Below are positions 26,239 through 34,787 of a DNA stretch of 64,000 bases, in pieces. Under the pieces are notes generated by a model that saw only the letters and a program-made list of their open reading frames with translations, was not told the origin of the DNA and did not search any database. The stretch spans positions 34,341-98,340 of the forward strand of contig JAZKZO010000038.1 in NCBI GenBank assembly GCA_045612665.1. The letters are read 5' to 3'. Position 1 is the first letter of the stretch. Every line of letters begins with the position of its first letter. This DNA is from RGIG2000 sp045612665. GTDB taxonomy: Bacteria > Bacillota > Clostridia > Oscillospirales > CAG-272. A program made the position numbers and the translations under genes.

Positions 26239-26275
26239 GCAAAAGCACTCCAAAATTGGAGTGCTTTCGTTTTTA
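26239..26275 (+). terminator. Terminator after the XRE gene
   Basis: AAAAGCACTCCAA and TTGGAGTGCTTT followed by CGTTTTT. Confidence 0.8.
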
Positions 26276-26285
26276 GATAAAAAGA

Positions 26286-26310
26286 AAAACCGACTCGAAA
26301 GTCGGTTTTT
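26286..26310 (-). terminator. Terminator of the Gly-Arg-His tRNA operon
   Basis: AAAAACCGACT, loop CGAA, AGTCGGTTTTT just beyond tRNA-His. Confidence 0.85.
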
Positions 26311-26314
26311 CTTT

Positions 26315-26392
26315 TGGGGTGGATGATGAGATTCGAACCCACGGCCTTCAGAGCCACAATCTGACGCTCTAACCAGCTGAGCTACACCCACC
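26315..26392 (-). tRNA. tRNA-His (GTG)
   Basis: A cloverleaf with anticodon GTG in the loop TTGTGGC. The acceptor stem GTGGGTG/CATCCAC is preceded by an extra encoded 5' G (G-1) opposite a C discriminator, the identity element of histidine tRNAs. The 3' CCA is encoded. Confidence 0.95.
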
Positions 26393-26468
26393 AAAGAACG
26401 CTCTCACAAAGGAGAGTTTTATTGCTCCGTCGCTTACAGCGAAGCACCGATCTGCTGTGGTTTGCAGA

Positions 26469-26545
26469 TGGCGTACCCGGAGGGATTCGAACCCCCGACC
26501 TACTGCTTAGAAGGCAGTTGCTCTATCCGGCTGAGCTACGGGTAC
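26469..26545 (-). tRNA. tRNA-Arg (TCT)
   Basis: The acceptor stem GTACCCG/CGGGTAC and anticodon stem ACTGC/GCAGT hold the loop CTTCTAA, so the anticodon is TCT (reads AGA/AGG). The CCA is encoded. Confidence 0.95.
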
Positions 26546-26557
26546 ATAGCAAAAAAA

Positions 26558-26631
<74 letters not shown>

Positions 26632-26661
26632 AAATTGAATTTATTTTGTTTTTGCCCTATT

Positions 26662-26690
26662 ATATTAGCACACCTATTTTGCTTTGTCAA
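26662..26690 (-). promoter_or_regulatory. Sigma-A promoter of the Gly-Arg-His tRNA operon
   Basis: TTGACA (26685-26690), 17 bases, TAATAT (26662-26667), minus strand. Confidence 0.8.
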
Positions 26691-26723
26691 TAGGAATTCT
26701 AAAATTTTTTCAAAAAAATTAAA

Positions 26724-26766
26724 AGAAAAAGACCGCCACCGAGCGAGTTGTGCTAAATGACGGTCT
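26724..26766 (-). terminator. Terminator of the C39-like gene
   Basis: GACCGTCA pairs with TGGCGGTC around a long loop, followed on the minus strand by TTTTTC. Confidence 0.7.
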
Positions 26767-26790
26767 ATGACAGGGGTTAACTAGAAAATT

Positions 26791-27921
26791 TCACTTTATA
26801 GTTACCGCGTATGAGCCCATATCGGCATAGCCCTGCTCAAACATATCCATATCAAGTGAGAAGGTATTGCCTGCCGGATTTGCAAGAGTTACGGTTCTTT
26901 TTGCATTATCGTAGCCTACAAGGACCATACACGCCATATTTGATTTTAAGAATACTGTTTTGCCATCTACTATCCAAATGCGCGATATTGAGGGGGTGTT
27001 TCCGAAATCGTCGCATAGCCATACTATAACGGGATTACCAAGGCTTACTTGTCTATAAAGCTCCTGTGGATTATAGCCCGTCAAGTCGGTTGCCTTATGA
27101 GAGCCACCGTTAGCGCTTATAAACTTTGTTGCCGAATTTATGATTACAGGTGCAAGACAGCCGTATGAATTATAGGTGTCGCGAGGGTTGCCTGCGTTTG
27201 CCTTACTAATATCAGTAAAGCCAACAGGTCCTTTATCAAGGTAGAGGTCGCACAAATCGCACTCGTTAACATTATATTTAAGGTAACGAAGCACCATTGC
27301 AAGTGAGGTTATCTCGTCGCCACTTGGAAGTGATGGGTATTGAGAGATATGCTCAAGGGGGATAAGCTTAGAGTCGCTATTGGGGCTTGACGGGCAAATT
27401 TTAGAATTTATTTCAAGAGAGTTAAGCGTTGCTCCGCCCTCGCAAACAAATTCAAGACTTATGATGCCCGAAATTTCGATAGGTGTCGCATCAGTATAGT
27501 CCTTGATTTCGTGAGAAATCGCCTGCAAGAGTGTGCTTTGCTCGCTTGATGGCTTGACGGAAAAATCGGCTTTTTTACCGTTTACGGTAAAGCTTCCGTT
27601 ACAAGACTGCGAAATGCCGTTTGGGCTATCAAGATACAGCTCTGCGTTTATGTACAGAGTGCCATCGCCCTCGTAGCTTATCGCATTCCACTCTACACGG
27701 AGTCTTGACGGGCAAAAATACTCGCTATAAAGCGTTCCGTTTTGTGAGAGGTCTATCTTCTTTTGCGCCTCCTCGCTCTCGCTTGGTGCTTCGCTTTGAG
27801 AGGGATTTTCGCTCTCGCTTGGTGTTTCGGGGATGTCGGTTGTTTTTGCGTTAACGTAAAAGATTGTAGCGCAAGCAATACAAGCGACAATTAAAATAAT
27901 GCAGGATACGTACTTTTTCAT
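26791..27921 (-). CDS. Exported C39-like protein lacking catalytic residues
   Basis: A 376-residue exported protein. An N-terminal hydrophobic segment (residues 4-24) is followed by a Ser/Glu/Pro-rich linker (about 30-55), a beta-rich middle domain (about 60-190), and a C-terminal C39_2-like peptidase domain (about 205-376). The fold landmarks are clear: HISQYPSLPSGDEITSLAMVL, then KGPVGFTDISKANAGNPRDT, NPVIVWLC and MVLVGYD. Active relatives read GCE where this reads GDE, and have EHC before the VLVGYD strand where this has MAC, so both catalytic Cys and His appear lost. It is probably a binding protein rather than a protease. The ATG at 27921 follows AAAGGAAAG. Confidence 0.75.
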   Translation of the reverse strand: MKKYVSCIILIVACIACATIFYVNAKTTDIPETPSESENPSQSEAPSESEEAQKKIDLSQNGTLYSEYFCPSRLRVEWNAISYEGDGTLYINAELYLDSPNGISQSCNGSFTVNGKKADFSVKPSSEQSTLLQAISHEIKDYTDATPIEISGIISLEFVCEGGATLNSLEINSKICPSSPNSDSKLIPLEHISQYPSLPSGDEITSLAMVLRYLKYNVNECDLCDLYLDKGPVGFTDISKANAGNPRDTYNSYGCLAPVIINSATKFISANGGSHKATDLTGYNPQELYRQVSLGNPVIVWLCDDFGNTPSISRIWIVDGKTVFLKSNMACMVLVGYDNAKRTVTLANPAGNTFSLDMDMFEQGYADMGSYAVTIK

Positions 27922-28046
27922 TTTTCTTTCCTTTCGTTTTGCATTCTTGTAGGTTGTCCTACGCTTTATTTTAATGCAAAAATTTTCCATTTCAACACTA
28001 ATCGTTCGACCAAAAACGCTTCACATCGACAATACGACATAAAAAT

Positions 28047-28067
28047 GCCCTCGGAAATGTCGAGGGC
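28047..28067 (-). terminator. Terminator of the small 50-residue ORF
   Basis: GCCCTCG, loop of seven, CGAGGGC, followed on the minus strand by ATTTTTAT. Confidence 0.65.
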
Positions 28068-28121
28068 AAAAAGGAAATGTAAAAACAAAAGGTACGATTA
28101 TTTCGTTTTGAAAGGCAACGC

Positions 28122-28274
28122 TTATTTTGAGATTTGAAGCTTATAGATTTCAATGCCGAGGGATTGAATTTGCTCGATTGTTTTGTCGTATTCTACCTCG
28201 CTTAAATCCGCCGACATAGCCTTCTTTACGAGATTGTCATATTTTTTGTTAAGCTTTCTAAGTTTAGTTTTCAT
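28122..28274 (-). CDS. Small protein of 50 residues, function unknown
   Basis: An ATG at 28274 preceded by a strong AAAGGAGAAC site opens a 50-codon frame ending at TAA. The protein starts MKTKLRKLNKKYDNLVKKAM and ends KLQISK. It is highly charged and predicted helical, with heptad-like spacing of L, V and I, and has no membrane segment. It could be a small coiled-coil protein. A hairpin terminator lies about 55 bases beyond it. No family is recognised; the ribosome-binding site, clean stop and terminator are the case for it being real. Confidence 0.6.
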   Translation of the reverse strand: MKTKLRKLNKKYDNLVKKAMSADLSEVEYDKTIEQIQSLGIEIYKLQISK

Positions 28275-28381
28275 TTTAGTTCTCCTTTATGATTGACTTG
28301 CTTTTTACACCTTTATTCTACCACTCAATTTGTGGGTTGTCAATCAAACGGTGTCGCAAAAACACGACATCTAAAAAGAGC

Positions 28382-28415
28382 AAAAAAGATACCTATTGCA
28401 AGGGCAATAGGTATC
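28382..28415 (-). terminator. Terminator of the sugar isomerase gene
   Basis: GATACCTATTGC and GCAATAGGTATC around a four-base loop, with a T tract on the minus strand. Confidence 0.85.
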
Positions 28416-28420
28416 AAGCT

Positions 28421-29293
28421 TTATGCTTTTTGTATCATTTCGTCAAGACGCTTTACGGCTTTGTTAAGGTCGCAGAGTCCTTTGAGAACCTCGTCCTCGG
28501 TTTTTGCACCTATGCTTGACATATATCTATCAGACTCAAGAGTTAAATAGCCCTGATAATTTGCGCCCTTAAGTGCCTTTGCAACCTCATCCCAAGGAAT
28601 ATTCATTGAAAACGGAATTTGGTGTGTATCTCCACGCTTATCGTTATCGTGAATATGGAGCGCCTGCAACGCATCGCCAAGAGCATAAATCATCTGCGAA
28701 GCACTTGTGTCAAGACCTGCCATTTCCGCGTGTCCGATATCAAGACAAGCAACAAGATACGGGTCGTTTACTGCCTTTATGTGCTTTACAAAATCATCGT
28801 GATGAGAGCAAGCGGCAGCGCACGCTGTGGGTGCGTCCTTTTTCCAGTTCCACATATTCTCAGTCGCGATTTTAACTCCATGCTCCTTAGCAAATGGAAG
28901 AAGCTCGAAATAAAACTCTGCATTCTCCTCTGCGGACTTGTTATTATCGGGGTGAATTATGCAAATTTTACCGCCCGCAACTCCTGTACACTCGATTGCT
29001 CTTTTAAGGTAATCCTTCATACCGGGAACCATTGACGGGAACGGTGCGTGCGATTGATTACAGTGAATTCCGTTGTCCTCGCCTATTTTGCGAAGCTCCT
29101 TTGCAAACTTAATATAATCGGCTTGATTTAGCGGATGTGGCTTATCAATTATTTTATAGGTATTCCAGTCAATGCGTGCCATATCAAACATTGAAAAATC
29201 CCACGCATCAAAGCCTGCCCTTGCAACAAGCTCGATAGCCTTTTTCTCGCCTACCACCGAGGCGCTTGACCAAGTTTCTGTTGAAGTTTTCAT
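28421..29293 (-). CDS. Sugar phosphate isomerase/epimerase family (TIM barrel)
   Basis: A 290-residue AP-endonuclease-2-like TIM-barrel protein, the fold of IolE, xylose-isomerase-like and hydroxypyruvate-isomerase-like enzymes. Metal-site residues can be followed along the strands: Glu in IATENMWNW, the DIGH block in VACLDIGHAEMAG, the H in LHIHDNDKRGDTHQIP, and the late Glu in GYLTLESDR. These ligate the divalent metal for aldose-ketose or epimerase chemistry. The substrate is unknown. It starts two bases after the ung stop, so it is in one operon with ung, and lies near the divergent ThuA/oxidoreductase pair that may act on the same sugars. Confidence 0.85.
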   Translation of the reverse strand: MKTSTETWSSASVVGEKKAIELVARAGFDAWDFSMFDMARIDWNTYKIIDKPHPLNQADYIKFAKELRKIGEDNGIHCNQSHAPFPSMVPGMKDYLKRAIECTGVAGGKICIIHPDNNKSAEENAEFYFELLPFAKEHGVKIATENMWNWKKDAPTACAAACSHHDDFVKHIKAVNDPYLVACLDIGHAEMAGLDTSASQMIYALGDALQALHIHDNDKRGDTHQIPFSMNIPWDEVAKALKGANYQGYLTLESDRYMSSIGAKTEDEVLKGLCDLNKAVKRLDEMIQKA

Positions 29294-29295
29294 AA

Positions 29296-29973
29296 TTATT
29301 CCTCGTTTACGCTATTCCAATTTATTTCCCTCTCGCCCTTGGATTTTAAAAACTCGTTTGCCCTTGAAAATGGCTTGCTACCGAAAAATCCGTTATAGGC
29401 TGACAGGGGTGATGGATGCGCGCTTTCTATTATTAAGTGATTTTTATTTGTTATATACTTTTTCTTACTGCGTGCGTTTGCGCCCCACAGTATGAATACA
29501 ATCGGCTTATCGTTTTTGTCGAGCTTTTTAATTACCTCGTCGGTGAAAATCGCCCAACCGATATCCTTATGGCTATTAGCCATTCCCTCTCGCACGGTAA
29601 GAGTTGCGTTCAAAAGAAGAACTCCTTGCCTTGCCCACGAGGTAAGCTCTCCGTGATTTGGAATTTTCATTCCGATATCGGAATTTAATTCCTTATAAAT
29701 ATTCACAAGCGACGGTGGGATTTTGATGCCCTTTCGCACGGAAAACGAAAGACCGTGCGCCTGTCCTATCTCGTGATAGGGATCTTGCCCCAAAATAACG
29801 ACCTTAGTATTACTGTAAGGTGTGTATTTGAGAGCATTGAAAATATCGTGCATAGGTGGAAAAACCGTGCGTGAAAAATACTCGCTTTTTAGAAATTCGC
29901 GAATGCTTTTATAGTAGTCCTTTTCGAACTCGCCGTCAAGAATTTCGTCCCAGTCGTTGCCAAGATTAACCAT
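29296..29973 (-). CDS. ung: Uracil-DNA glycosylase
   Basis: A 225-residue family 1 UDG that excises uracil from DNA. The catalytic water-activating block GQDPYHEIGQAHGLSFSV is at about residues 62-79, LLLNATLTVREG follows, and the leucine-loop block HPSPLSAYNGFFGSKPFS is near the C terminus. The length is normal. The downstream sugar isomerase starts two bases after it. Confidence 0.97.
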   Translation of the reverse strand: MVNLGNDWDEILDGEFEKDYYKSIREFLKSEYFSRTVFPPMHDIFNALKYTPYSNTKVVILGQDPYHEIGQAHGLSFSVRKGIKIPPSLVNIYKELNSDIGMKIPNHGELTSWARQGVLLLNATLTVREGMANSHKDIGWAIFTDEVIKKLDKNDKPIVFILWGANARSKKKYITNKNHLIIESAHPSPLSAYNGFFGSKPFSRANEFLKSKGEREINWNSVNEE

Positions 29974-30041
29974 TTTGCCACCTCCTACGCTTATATGTTA
30001 TCATTTTCGCGTCAAAAAGTCAATATTTTTGGCTTAATCTC

Positions 30042-30070
30042 TTGAATTTAACATATTTATATGTTAGAAT
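30042..30070 (+). promoter_or_regulatory. Sigma-A promoter of the ThuA-oxidoreductase operon
   Basis: TTGAAT (30042-30047), 17 bases, TAGAAT (30065-30070). Confidence 0.7.
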
Positions 30071-30128
30071 AGCCTTGTAATGACTATCAAATTATTGATA
30101 GAATTTTATTTACGAAAGGTATTTTACT

Positions 30129-30851
30129 ATGATTAAAGTTGTTGTATGGAACGAATACGCGCACGAAAAGATTGATGAAAAGGTTCGTGAGGTTTATCCT
30201 GACGGTATTCACAAGGCTATTGCCGATTTTCTTGGCAAAAATGAGGATATCGAGGTAACCACTGCGACTCTCGACGATGAAAACTGCGGTATCACCGATG
30301 AGCTTCTTGCTAACACCGACGTTATGATTTGGTGGGGACACATTAGACACGGCGAGGTTCCTGACGAAATTGCTATAAAGGTTAAGGAAGCCGTTCTTCG
30401 CGGAATGGGAATGATTTTCCTTCACTCTGCTCACCACTCAAAGCCATTCAAGCTTCTTATGGGTACAACCTGTAATCTCGGTTGGAGAGAAAGCAACGAC
30501 AAGGAGCGCCTTTGGGTAATCGACCACAACCATCCTATTATGGAAGGCATTAACGACAGATATTTTGAGCTTGAGGCTGAGGAAACATATACCGAGCCAT
30601 TCGGTATTCCTGATCCTGATAAGCTTCTCCTTATCGGCTGGTACAACGGCGGTGAGGTGTTCCGTTCAGGCTGTATTTGGCACAGGGAAAACGGTAAGGT
30701 ATTCTATCTCCAGCCAGGACACGAAACCTTCCCAACCTTCTATAATGAAAACATTCAAAAAATCATTACAAACGCAGTAAGATGGGCTAAGCCTGTTTAC
30801 AGAGTTCCTGAGCTTATTTGCCCTTGGGTTGCAAGAATTGAGGAAAAATAA
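30129..30851 (+). CDS. ThuA-domain protein
   Basis: A 240-residue single-domain protein of the ThuA family, a class I glutamine-amidotransferase-like fold. It opens with KVVVWNEY and has the family blocks DVMIWWGHIRHGEVPDEI and GMGMIFLHSAHHSKPFKLL, plus a late WHRENGKVFYLQPGHE. In rhizobia ThuA works with the oxidoreductase ThuB in disaccharide (trehalose) use through 3-keto intermediates. Here too the next gene, overlapping by one base, is a Gfo/Idh/MocA oxidoreductase, supporting a conserved pair. The exact reaction is not established from sequence. Confidence 0.87.
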   Translation: MIKVVVWNEYAHEKIDEKVREVYPDGIHKAIADFLGKNEDIEVTTATLDDENCGITDELLANTDVMIWWGHIRHGEVPDEIAIKVKEAVLRGMGMIFLHSAHHSKPFKLLMGTTCNLGWRESNDKERLWVIDHNHPIMEGINDRYFELEAEETYTEPFGIPDPDKLLLIGWYNGGEVFRSGCIWHRENGKVFYLQPGHETFPTFYNENIQKIITNAVRWAKPVYRVPELICPWVARIEEK

Positions 30852-31879
30852 TGATTAAAGTTGGTATTATCGGCGCAGGCAAAATGTGTCAGAATGGGCA
30901 TCTTCCCGCATTTGACAAGCTTGACGAGTGTAAGATTGTTGCTATTTGCGACATAAGCGATGCAAAGCTTGAGCAAATGAAGCAAAGATATCCCGATGCG
31001 CACCTCTATTCCGATTTCAAGGAAATGATTGACAAAGAGGAGCTTGACGCAGTTGACATTTGTACACCTAACAAAATCCACTCTATCGCGGCTGTATATG
31101 CGCTTGAAAAGGGACTTCACGTTCTTTGCGAGAAGCCTGATGCGGTAAGCGTTGCCGAGGCTGAAAAAATGAAAAAGGCATCTGAGGAAAGCGGTAAAAC
31201 TCTTATGGTTATTCGTAACAACCGTTTCCGTCCGTCAACTAAGTTTATGAAGCAATTTATTGCCGACGGCAAGATGGGCGAGATTTACGCAGGACGATGC
31301 GGTTGGATCAGACGTCGCGGAATTCCCGGTTGGGGTGGTTGGTTTACCGACAAGGAGCAAAGCGGTGGCGGACCTCTTATTGACCTCGGTGTACATATAA
31401 TCGACCTTACTATGTATCTTATGGGCAATGCAAAGCCTGTTACCGTAAGTGGCTCTACTTACAAGAAATTCGAGCACACCTCATATTCCAAGATGGATGT
31501 TGAGGACCTTGCTATGGGCTTTATCCGTTTTGACAACGGTGCTTGCCTACAAATTGAGTTCTCTTGGGCTTCGAATATTGCAGGTGATCAAATATTTGTT
31601 GAGCTTCGTGGCGAAAAGGCAGGCTCTCGCTTTAGCGCTATTGACAATAAGCTCGAAATATTCACAGAGGAATACGGAAGCAATGTAACAGTTTCTCCGT
31701 CAATCAACGACTACAACTGTATGCCACATCACGAGGCGAATATTCGCCACTTCGTTGACGTTATAAATGGCAGATGCGAGCCTGACTTTACTCCTGAGCA
31801 GGGTCTTAATATGGTTAAGATTCTCGAGGCGCTTTATAAATCCGCTGAAACGGGACACGAAATCAGTCTTGTTGACTAA
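30851..31879 (+). CDS. Gfo/Idh/MocA-family oxidoreductase
   Basis: A 342-residue NAD(P)-dependent oxidoreductase. The Rossmann motif GIIGAGKMCQNGHLPAF is at residues 5-21 and the family EKP signature is in LHVLCEKPDAVS near 95. GGGPLIDLGVHIIDLTMYLMG supplies the catalytic D and H. The C-terminal alpha/beta domain is complete. Likely substrates are cyclic polyols or sugar derivatives. It is translationally coupled to the ThuA gene (TAATG) and ends at a strong terminator. Confidence 0.92.
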   Translation: MIKVGIIGAGKMCQNGHLPAFDKLDECKIVAICDISDAKLEQMKQRYPDAHLYSDFKEMIDKEELDAVDICTPNKIHSIAAVYALEKGLHVLCEKPDAVSVAEAEKMKKASEESGKTLMVIRNNRFRPSTKFMKQFIADGKMGEIYAGRCGWIRRRGIPGWGGWFTDKEQSGGGPLIDLGVHIIDLTMYLMGNAKPVTVSGSTYKKFEHTSYSKMDVEDLAMGFIRFDNGACLQIEFSWASNIAGDQIFVELRGEKAGSRFSAIDNKLEIFTEEYGSNVTVSPSINDYNCMPHHEANIRHFVDVINGRCEPDFTPEQGLNMVKILEALYKSAETGHEISLVD

Positions 31880-31885
31880 AAAATC

Positions 31886-31914
31886 AAAAGAGCTTGCGCT
31901 TGCAAGCTCTTTTA
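31886..31914 (+). terminator. Terminator of the ThuA-oxidoreductase operon
   Basis: AAAAGAGCTTGC and GCAAGCTCTTTT around a four-base loop. Confidence 0.85.
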
Positions 31915-31922
31915 TTTTACTA

Positions 31923-31951
31923 TTGATTTTTGTGGGCATTTGTGCTAAAAT
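31923..31951 (+). promoter_or_regulatory. Sigma-A promoter of the pantothenate kinase gene
   Basis: TTGATT (31923-31928), 17 bases, TAAAAT (31946-31951), 29 bases before the ATG. Confidence 0.8.
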
Positions 31952-31980
31952 GATAAAAACGATATTTTAGGGGGTAAATT

Positions 31981-32805
31981 ATGGGAGTTGTAATTGGAAT
32001 TGATATCGGTGGAAGCACAACTAAAATCGTGGGCTTTAATAGCGAAAAGAAGCTTATTGCGCCTATGTGTGTAACTGCTAACGATCCTGTAACCTCAATT
32101 TACGGTGCTTTCGGTAAGTTTACCGAGGAAAATAATTTAGAGCTTTCAGACATTGAAAAGGTAATGATTACGGGTGTTGGCTCGTCATTCATTTCCAAGC
32201 CTATATATAATCTTGATTGCGAGGCTACTCCCGAATTTCGTGGAATCGGTCTTGGCGGTCTTTATCTCTCGGGCTTTGAGGATGCGATAATCGTAAGCAT
32301 GGGAACAGGTACTGCTCTTGTACACGCAGTTAAGGGCAATGCACCTATTTATCTTGGCGGTACAGGCGTTGGTGGTGGTACTCTTATGGGGCTTTCCAAA
32401 AAGATGCTTGGACTTGACACCATTGCTCATATTGACGATATTGCAAGCAGAGGTAATCTTGACAACGTTGACCTTAAGGTTGGCGACCTTTCAAAGAAAA
32501 GCGCAGGTCTTAGCGGTGAGCTTACCGCTTCTAACTTCGGACGTGTTAGTGATATTGCATCAAAGGACGATATTGCGCTTGGTCTAATCAACATGGTATT
32601 CGAAACTGTCGGTATGATGGCTGTATTTGCGGCACGTCAGCACGGAATTCGTGATATTGTTCTAACAGGAAACCTTACGCAAATGTCGCAGTCAAAGAAC
32701 GTTATAGATATGTTTAATAAGCATTTCGACGTGAATATGGTAATCCCCGAAAACGCACAGTTTTCAACGGTTATCGGTGCTGCTCTTTCGTATTTTGATA
32801 AATAA
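31981..32805 (+). CDS. coaW: Type II pantothenate kinase
   Basis: A 274-residue ASKHA-fold kinase. The phosphate-1 loop GIDIGGSTTKIVGF is at residues 6-19, and the second phosphate loop IIVSMGTGTALVHA at about 102-115 is followed by the type II signature LGGTGVGGGTLMGLSK. The family phosphorylates pantothenate in coenzyme A synthesis; bacterial type II enzymes are known from staphylococci and are little inhibited by CoA. A GGGGGTAAATT ribosome site precedes the ATG. It is monocistronic between its own promoter and terminator. Confidence 0.88.
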   Translation: MGVVIGIDIGGSTTKIVGFNSEKKLIAPMCVTANDPVTSIYGAFGKFTEENNLELSDIEKVMITGVGSSFISKPIYNLDCEATPEFRGIGLGGLYLSGFEDAIIVSMGTGTALVHAVKGNAPIYLGGTGVGGGTLMGLSKKMLGLDTIAHIDDIASRGNLDNVDLKVGDLSKKSAGLSGELTASNFGRVSDIASKDDIALGLINMVFETVGMMAVFAARQHGIRDIVLTGNLTQMSQSKNVIDMFNKHFDVNMVIPENAQFSTVIGAALSYFDK

Positions 32806-32808
32806 TAG

Positions 32809-32840
32809 AAAATCGACACTCAAGCGAGTGTCGATTTTTT
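32809..32840 (+). terminator. Terminator of the pantothenate kinase gene
   Basis: AAAATCGACACTC, loop AAGC, GAGTGTCGATTTTTT. Confidence 0.9.
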
Positions 32841-32896
32841 GTTTTAAAGAAGAGTGTTTAGGCAAAGCAACGCAGTATAATAAAGCATAAACCTCT

Positions 32897-32927
32897 AAAA
32901 AAGCAGACTCTTATGAGCCTGCTTTTT
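32897..32927 (-). terminator. Terminator of the BspA-like gene
   Basis: AAAAAAGCAGACTC, loop TTAT, GAGCCTGCTTTTT. Confidence 0.8.
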
Positions 32928-32935
32928 GTTGTTAT

Positions 32936-34738
32936 TTATTCTTCGTCTTCCTTTGCGAAGTAATCCTTAAGATTACCAACTGTTGTGCTCTCGTTTGTAA
33001 CGGAGTCAAGAGTTACTGTGTAAAGGGTTGTGTTTCCAAGAGTTACACTCTTATCTGCGCAAGGAGTGATTTGTGATTGAACGAATTCAACGTTGCCATC
33101 GCCATCACACACGTAAAGTGCCATTACGAGTGAAGCGTTTCTTGCACTGTCAACAAAGCCTGTAACGTGAACGCTAAGGTTCTTGTATGCGATACCTGTC
33201 ATATCAACCTGCAAATACTTCTCTGCGTTTACCTTGCCGTCCTTAAAGAAGGAGTCCTTCTCGGAGAGGAACGTTGGGCTAACCATCATTACGCCAAAGG
33301 TGATTTTGTTATCCTTGTTTATTCTATTGTACTCTGCAACCAATTCAGGAACTACCGAGTAGCCTGCTGAAATGCCGTCAGCTCCCTTTGTTGAGAAGCC
33401 TATTGCTACAAAGATTGCATCCTTGCTAGCGGTGATATTTCCACAGGTGCACTTTTCGGAGTTTTGACAAATGTATGTGTAAACGCCTGCCTGTGCAAAG
33501 CCGTTTTCATACACGAGAGTTTCGAGATAGTTGTGATTTTCAAATTTAGCCTCGATTGCTTCCTCAAGACCGCAAACCTTACAGTCAGCGTTCTTTGTGC
33601 AGTCGTTTGCATTATCTACTGCTGTGTGAACACTGTTGTTATAAGCCTCGCAATAGCTATAATTATAGATTGCGTACTTACCACTGTTCTTTTGCTCATC
33701 GCTGAGCTTGAGATAATCTGCATAGGAAATAACGTTTGCATATTCTCCGTTTTCTCCAAGTGCGCCAACAACATCAAAAAATGCTGTGTTTCCTGTTGCT
33801 GATGTGCTAGCAATAAGAGCTTTAAGCTGATCCTTTGTACCAACAAAGCAGATTTTTTTGAGATTGTTACAGCTAAGAAAGGCGTTATCGCCAATTGATG
33901 TGGTTGTTCCGTTTACATAGACAGTTTGAAGATTTGTGCAATTTTTAAATGCGTTTGTAGGCATTGTTGCAATATTTTCAGGGAACATAAAATAGGTGTT
34001 CGGATTTCCCTGGAAAACCCAGTCGCCAAGAGAGGTTACTGTACTTGGAAGTTTCAAACCAACAATAGGAACTCCTGCAAGTGTACCACCACCATTAAGA
34101 GTTACAAGTTGAGTATGGGAAAGATCAAGCACCTGTCCTGGAAATAGCGAGCTACAACCACTGAACTGTTGACCATCTCTTGAATTCTTCCACGAGGTCA
34201 AATCCTCGAAATTTATATATTTGAGAGCGCTACAACCATTAAAGCTTTGAGCAAAAATACCATCCGTATCAAGTCTAAGATAAACATACTCAAGCTTTTT
34301 AGCACCACTAAAAAGCCATTTAAAACTTTTTATCGGATTTCCAATATTTGTATGACCGCCTTCTGCATAGTTTGAAATAACATCATCGTCCATCATATTG
34401 ACAACAACAAATTTTTCTTTACTAACACTAGTTGCATCTTCAAATGTAATGCCAACACCTGTTACCTCGCCCCACGACTTGGTGTACCATCTAACCTGCG
34501 AATCATCAGTACGAATAGAGGAATAAACGTTTTTGCCGTTTCCATCAGTACCACTGATATACCAAATAAGAGCCTCTCTATCTTGGTCGTATAGCGGAAG
34601 AACCGTTCCGTCGTTAAGAGTTACTGTTTCATCATAGTTAACTGTGTTTTCGTTATGAACGCTATCGGCTGATACTGCAAAAGCAAGCATCAAGGCAATA
34701 GCCAAAGCAACAACGAAAGTCAAAAATATTTTCTTCAT
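32936..34738 (-). CDS. Secreted BspA-like leucine-rich-repeat protein
   Basis: A 600-residue secreted protein with a signal peptide (residues 1-24, cleaved near AVSA-D). After a beta-rich N-terminal region, LRR_5/BspA-type repeats run from about 160 to 290, with phrases such as YINFEDLTSW, LKLPSTVTSLGDWVFQG and TSIGDNAFLSCNNLKKICF. A cysteine-rich module (DCTKNADCKVCG and CQNSEKCTCGN) then leads to a beta-sandwich-like C-terminal half. No sortase motif or lipobox is seen, so it may be released or loosely attached. The true ATG at 34738 follows GAAAGGAC. Its closing cysteine-module-plus-beta layout is shared with the cohesin-like protein at 42255-43352. Confidence 0.8.
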   Translation of the reverse strand: MKKIFLTFVVALAIALMLAFAVSADSVHNENTVNYDETVTLNDGTVLPLYDQDREALIWYISGTDGNGKNVYSSIRTDDSQVRWYTKSWGEVTGVGITFEDATSVSKEKFVVVNMMDDDVISNYAEGGHTNIGNPIKSFKWLFSGAKKLEYVYLRLDTDGIFAQSFNGCSALKYINFEDLTSWKNSRDGQQFSGCSSLFPGQVLDLSHTQLVTLNGGGTLAGVPIVGLKLPSTVTSLGDWVFQGNPNTYFMFPENIATMPTNAFKNCTNLQTVYVNGTTTSIGDNAFLSCNNLKKICFVGTKDQLKALIASTSATGNTAFFDVVGALGENGEYANVISYADYLKLSDEQKNSGKYAIYNYSYCEAYNNSVHTAVDNANDCTKNADCKVCGLEEAIEAKFENHNYLETLVYENGFAQAGVYTYICQNSEKCTCGNITASKDAIFVAIGFSTKGADGISAGYSVVPELVAEYNRINKDNKITFGVMMVSPTFLSEKDSFFKDGKVNAEKYLQVDMTGIAYKNLSVHVTGFVDSARNASLVMALYVCDGDGNVEFVQSQITPCADKSVTLGNTTLYTVTLDSVTNESTTVGNLKDYFAKEDEE

Positions 34739-34787
34739 AAAAGTCCTTTCTTGCGATAAATCGCGTATGATATAATTCCACATAATA

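Noticed and set aside
31886..31914. Riboswitch before pantothenate kinase
   Set aside because: The only structure is the terminator of the previous operon, and the promoter lies after it, leaving a 29-base leader.
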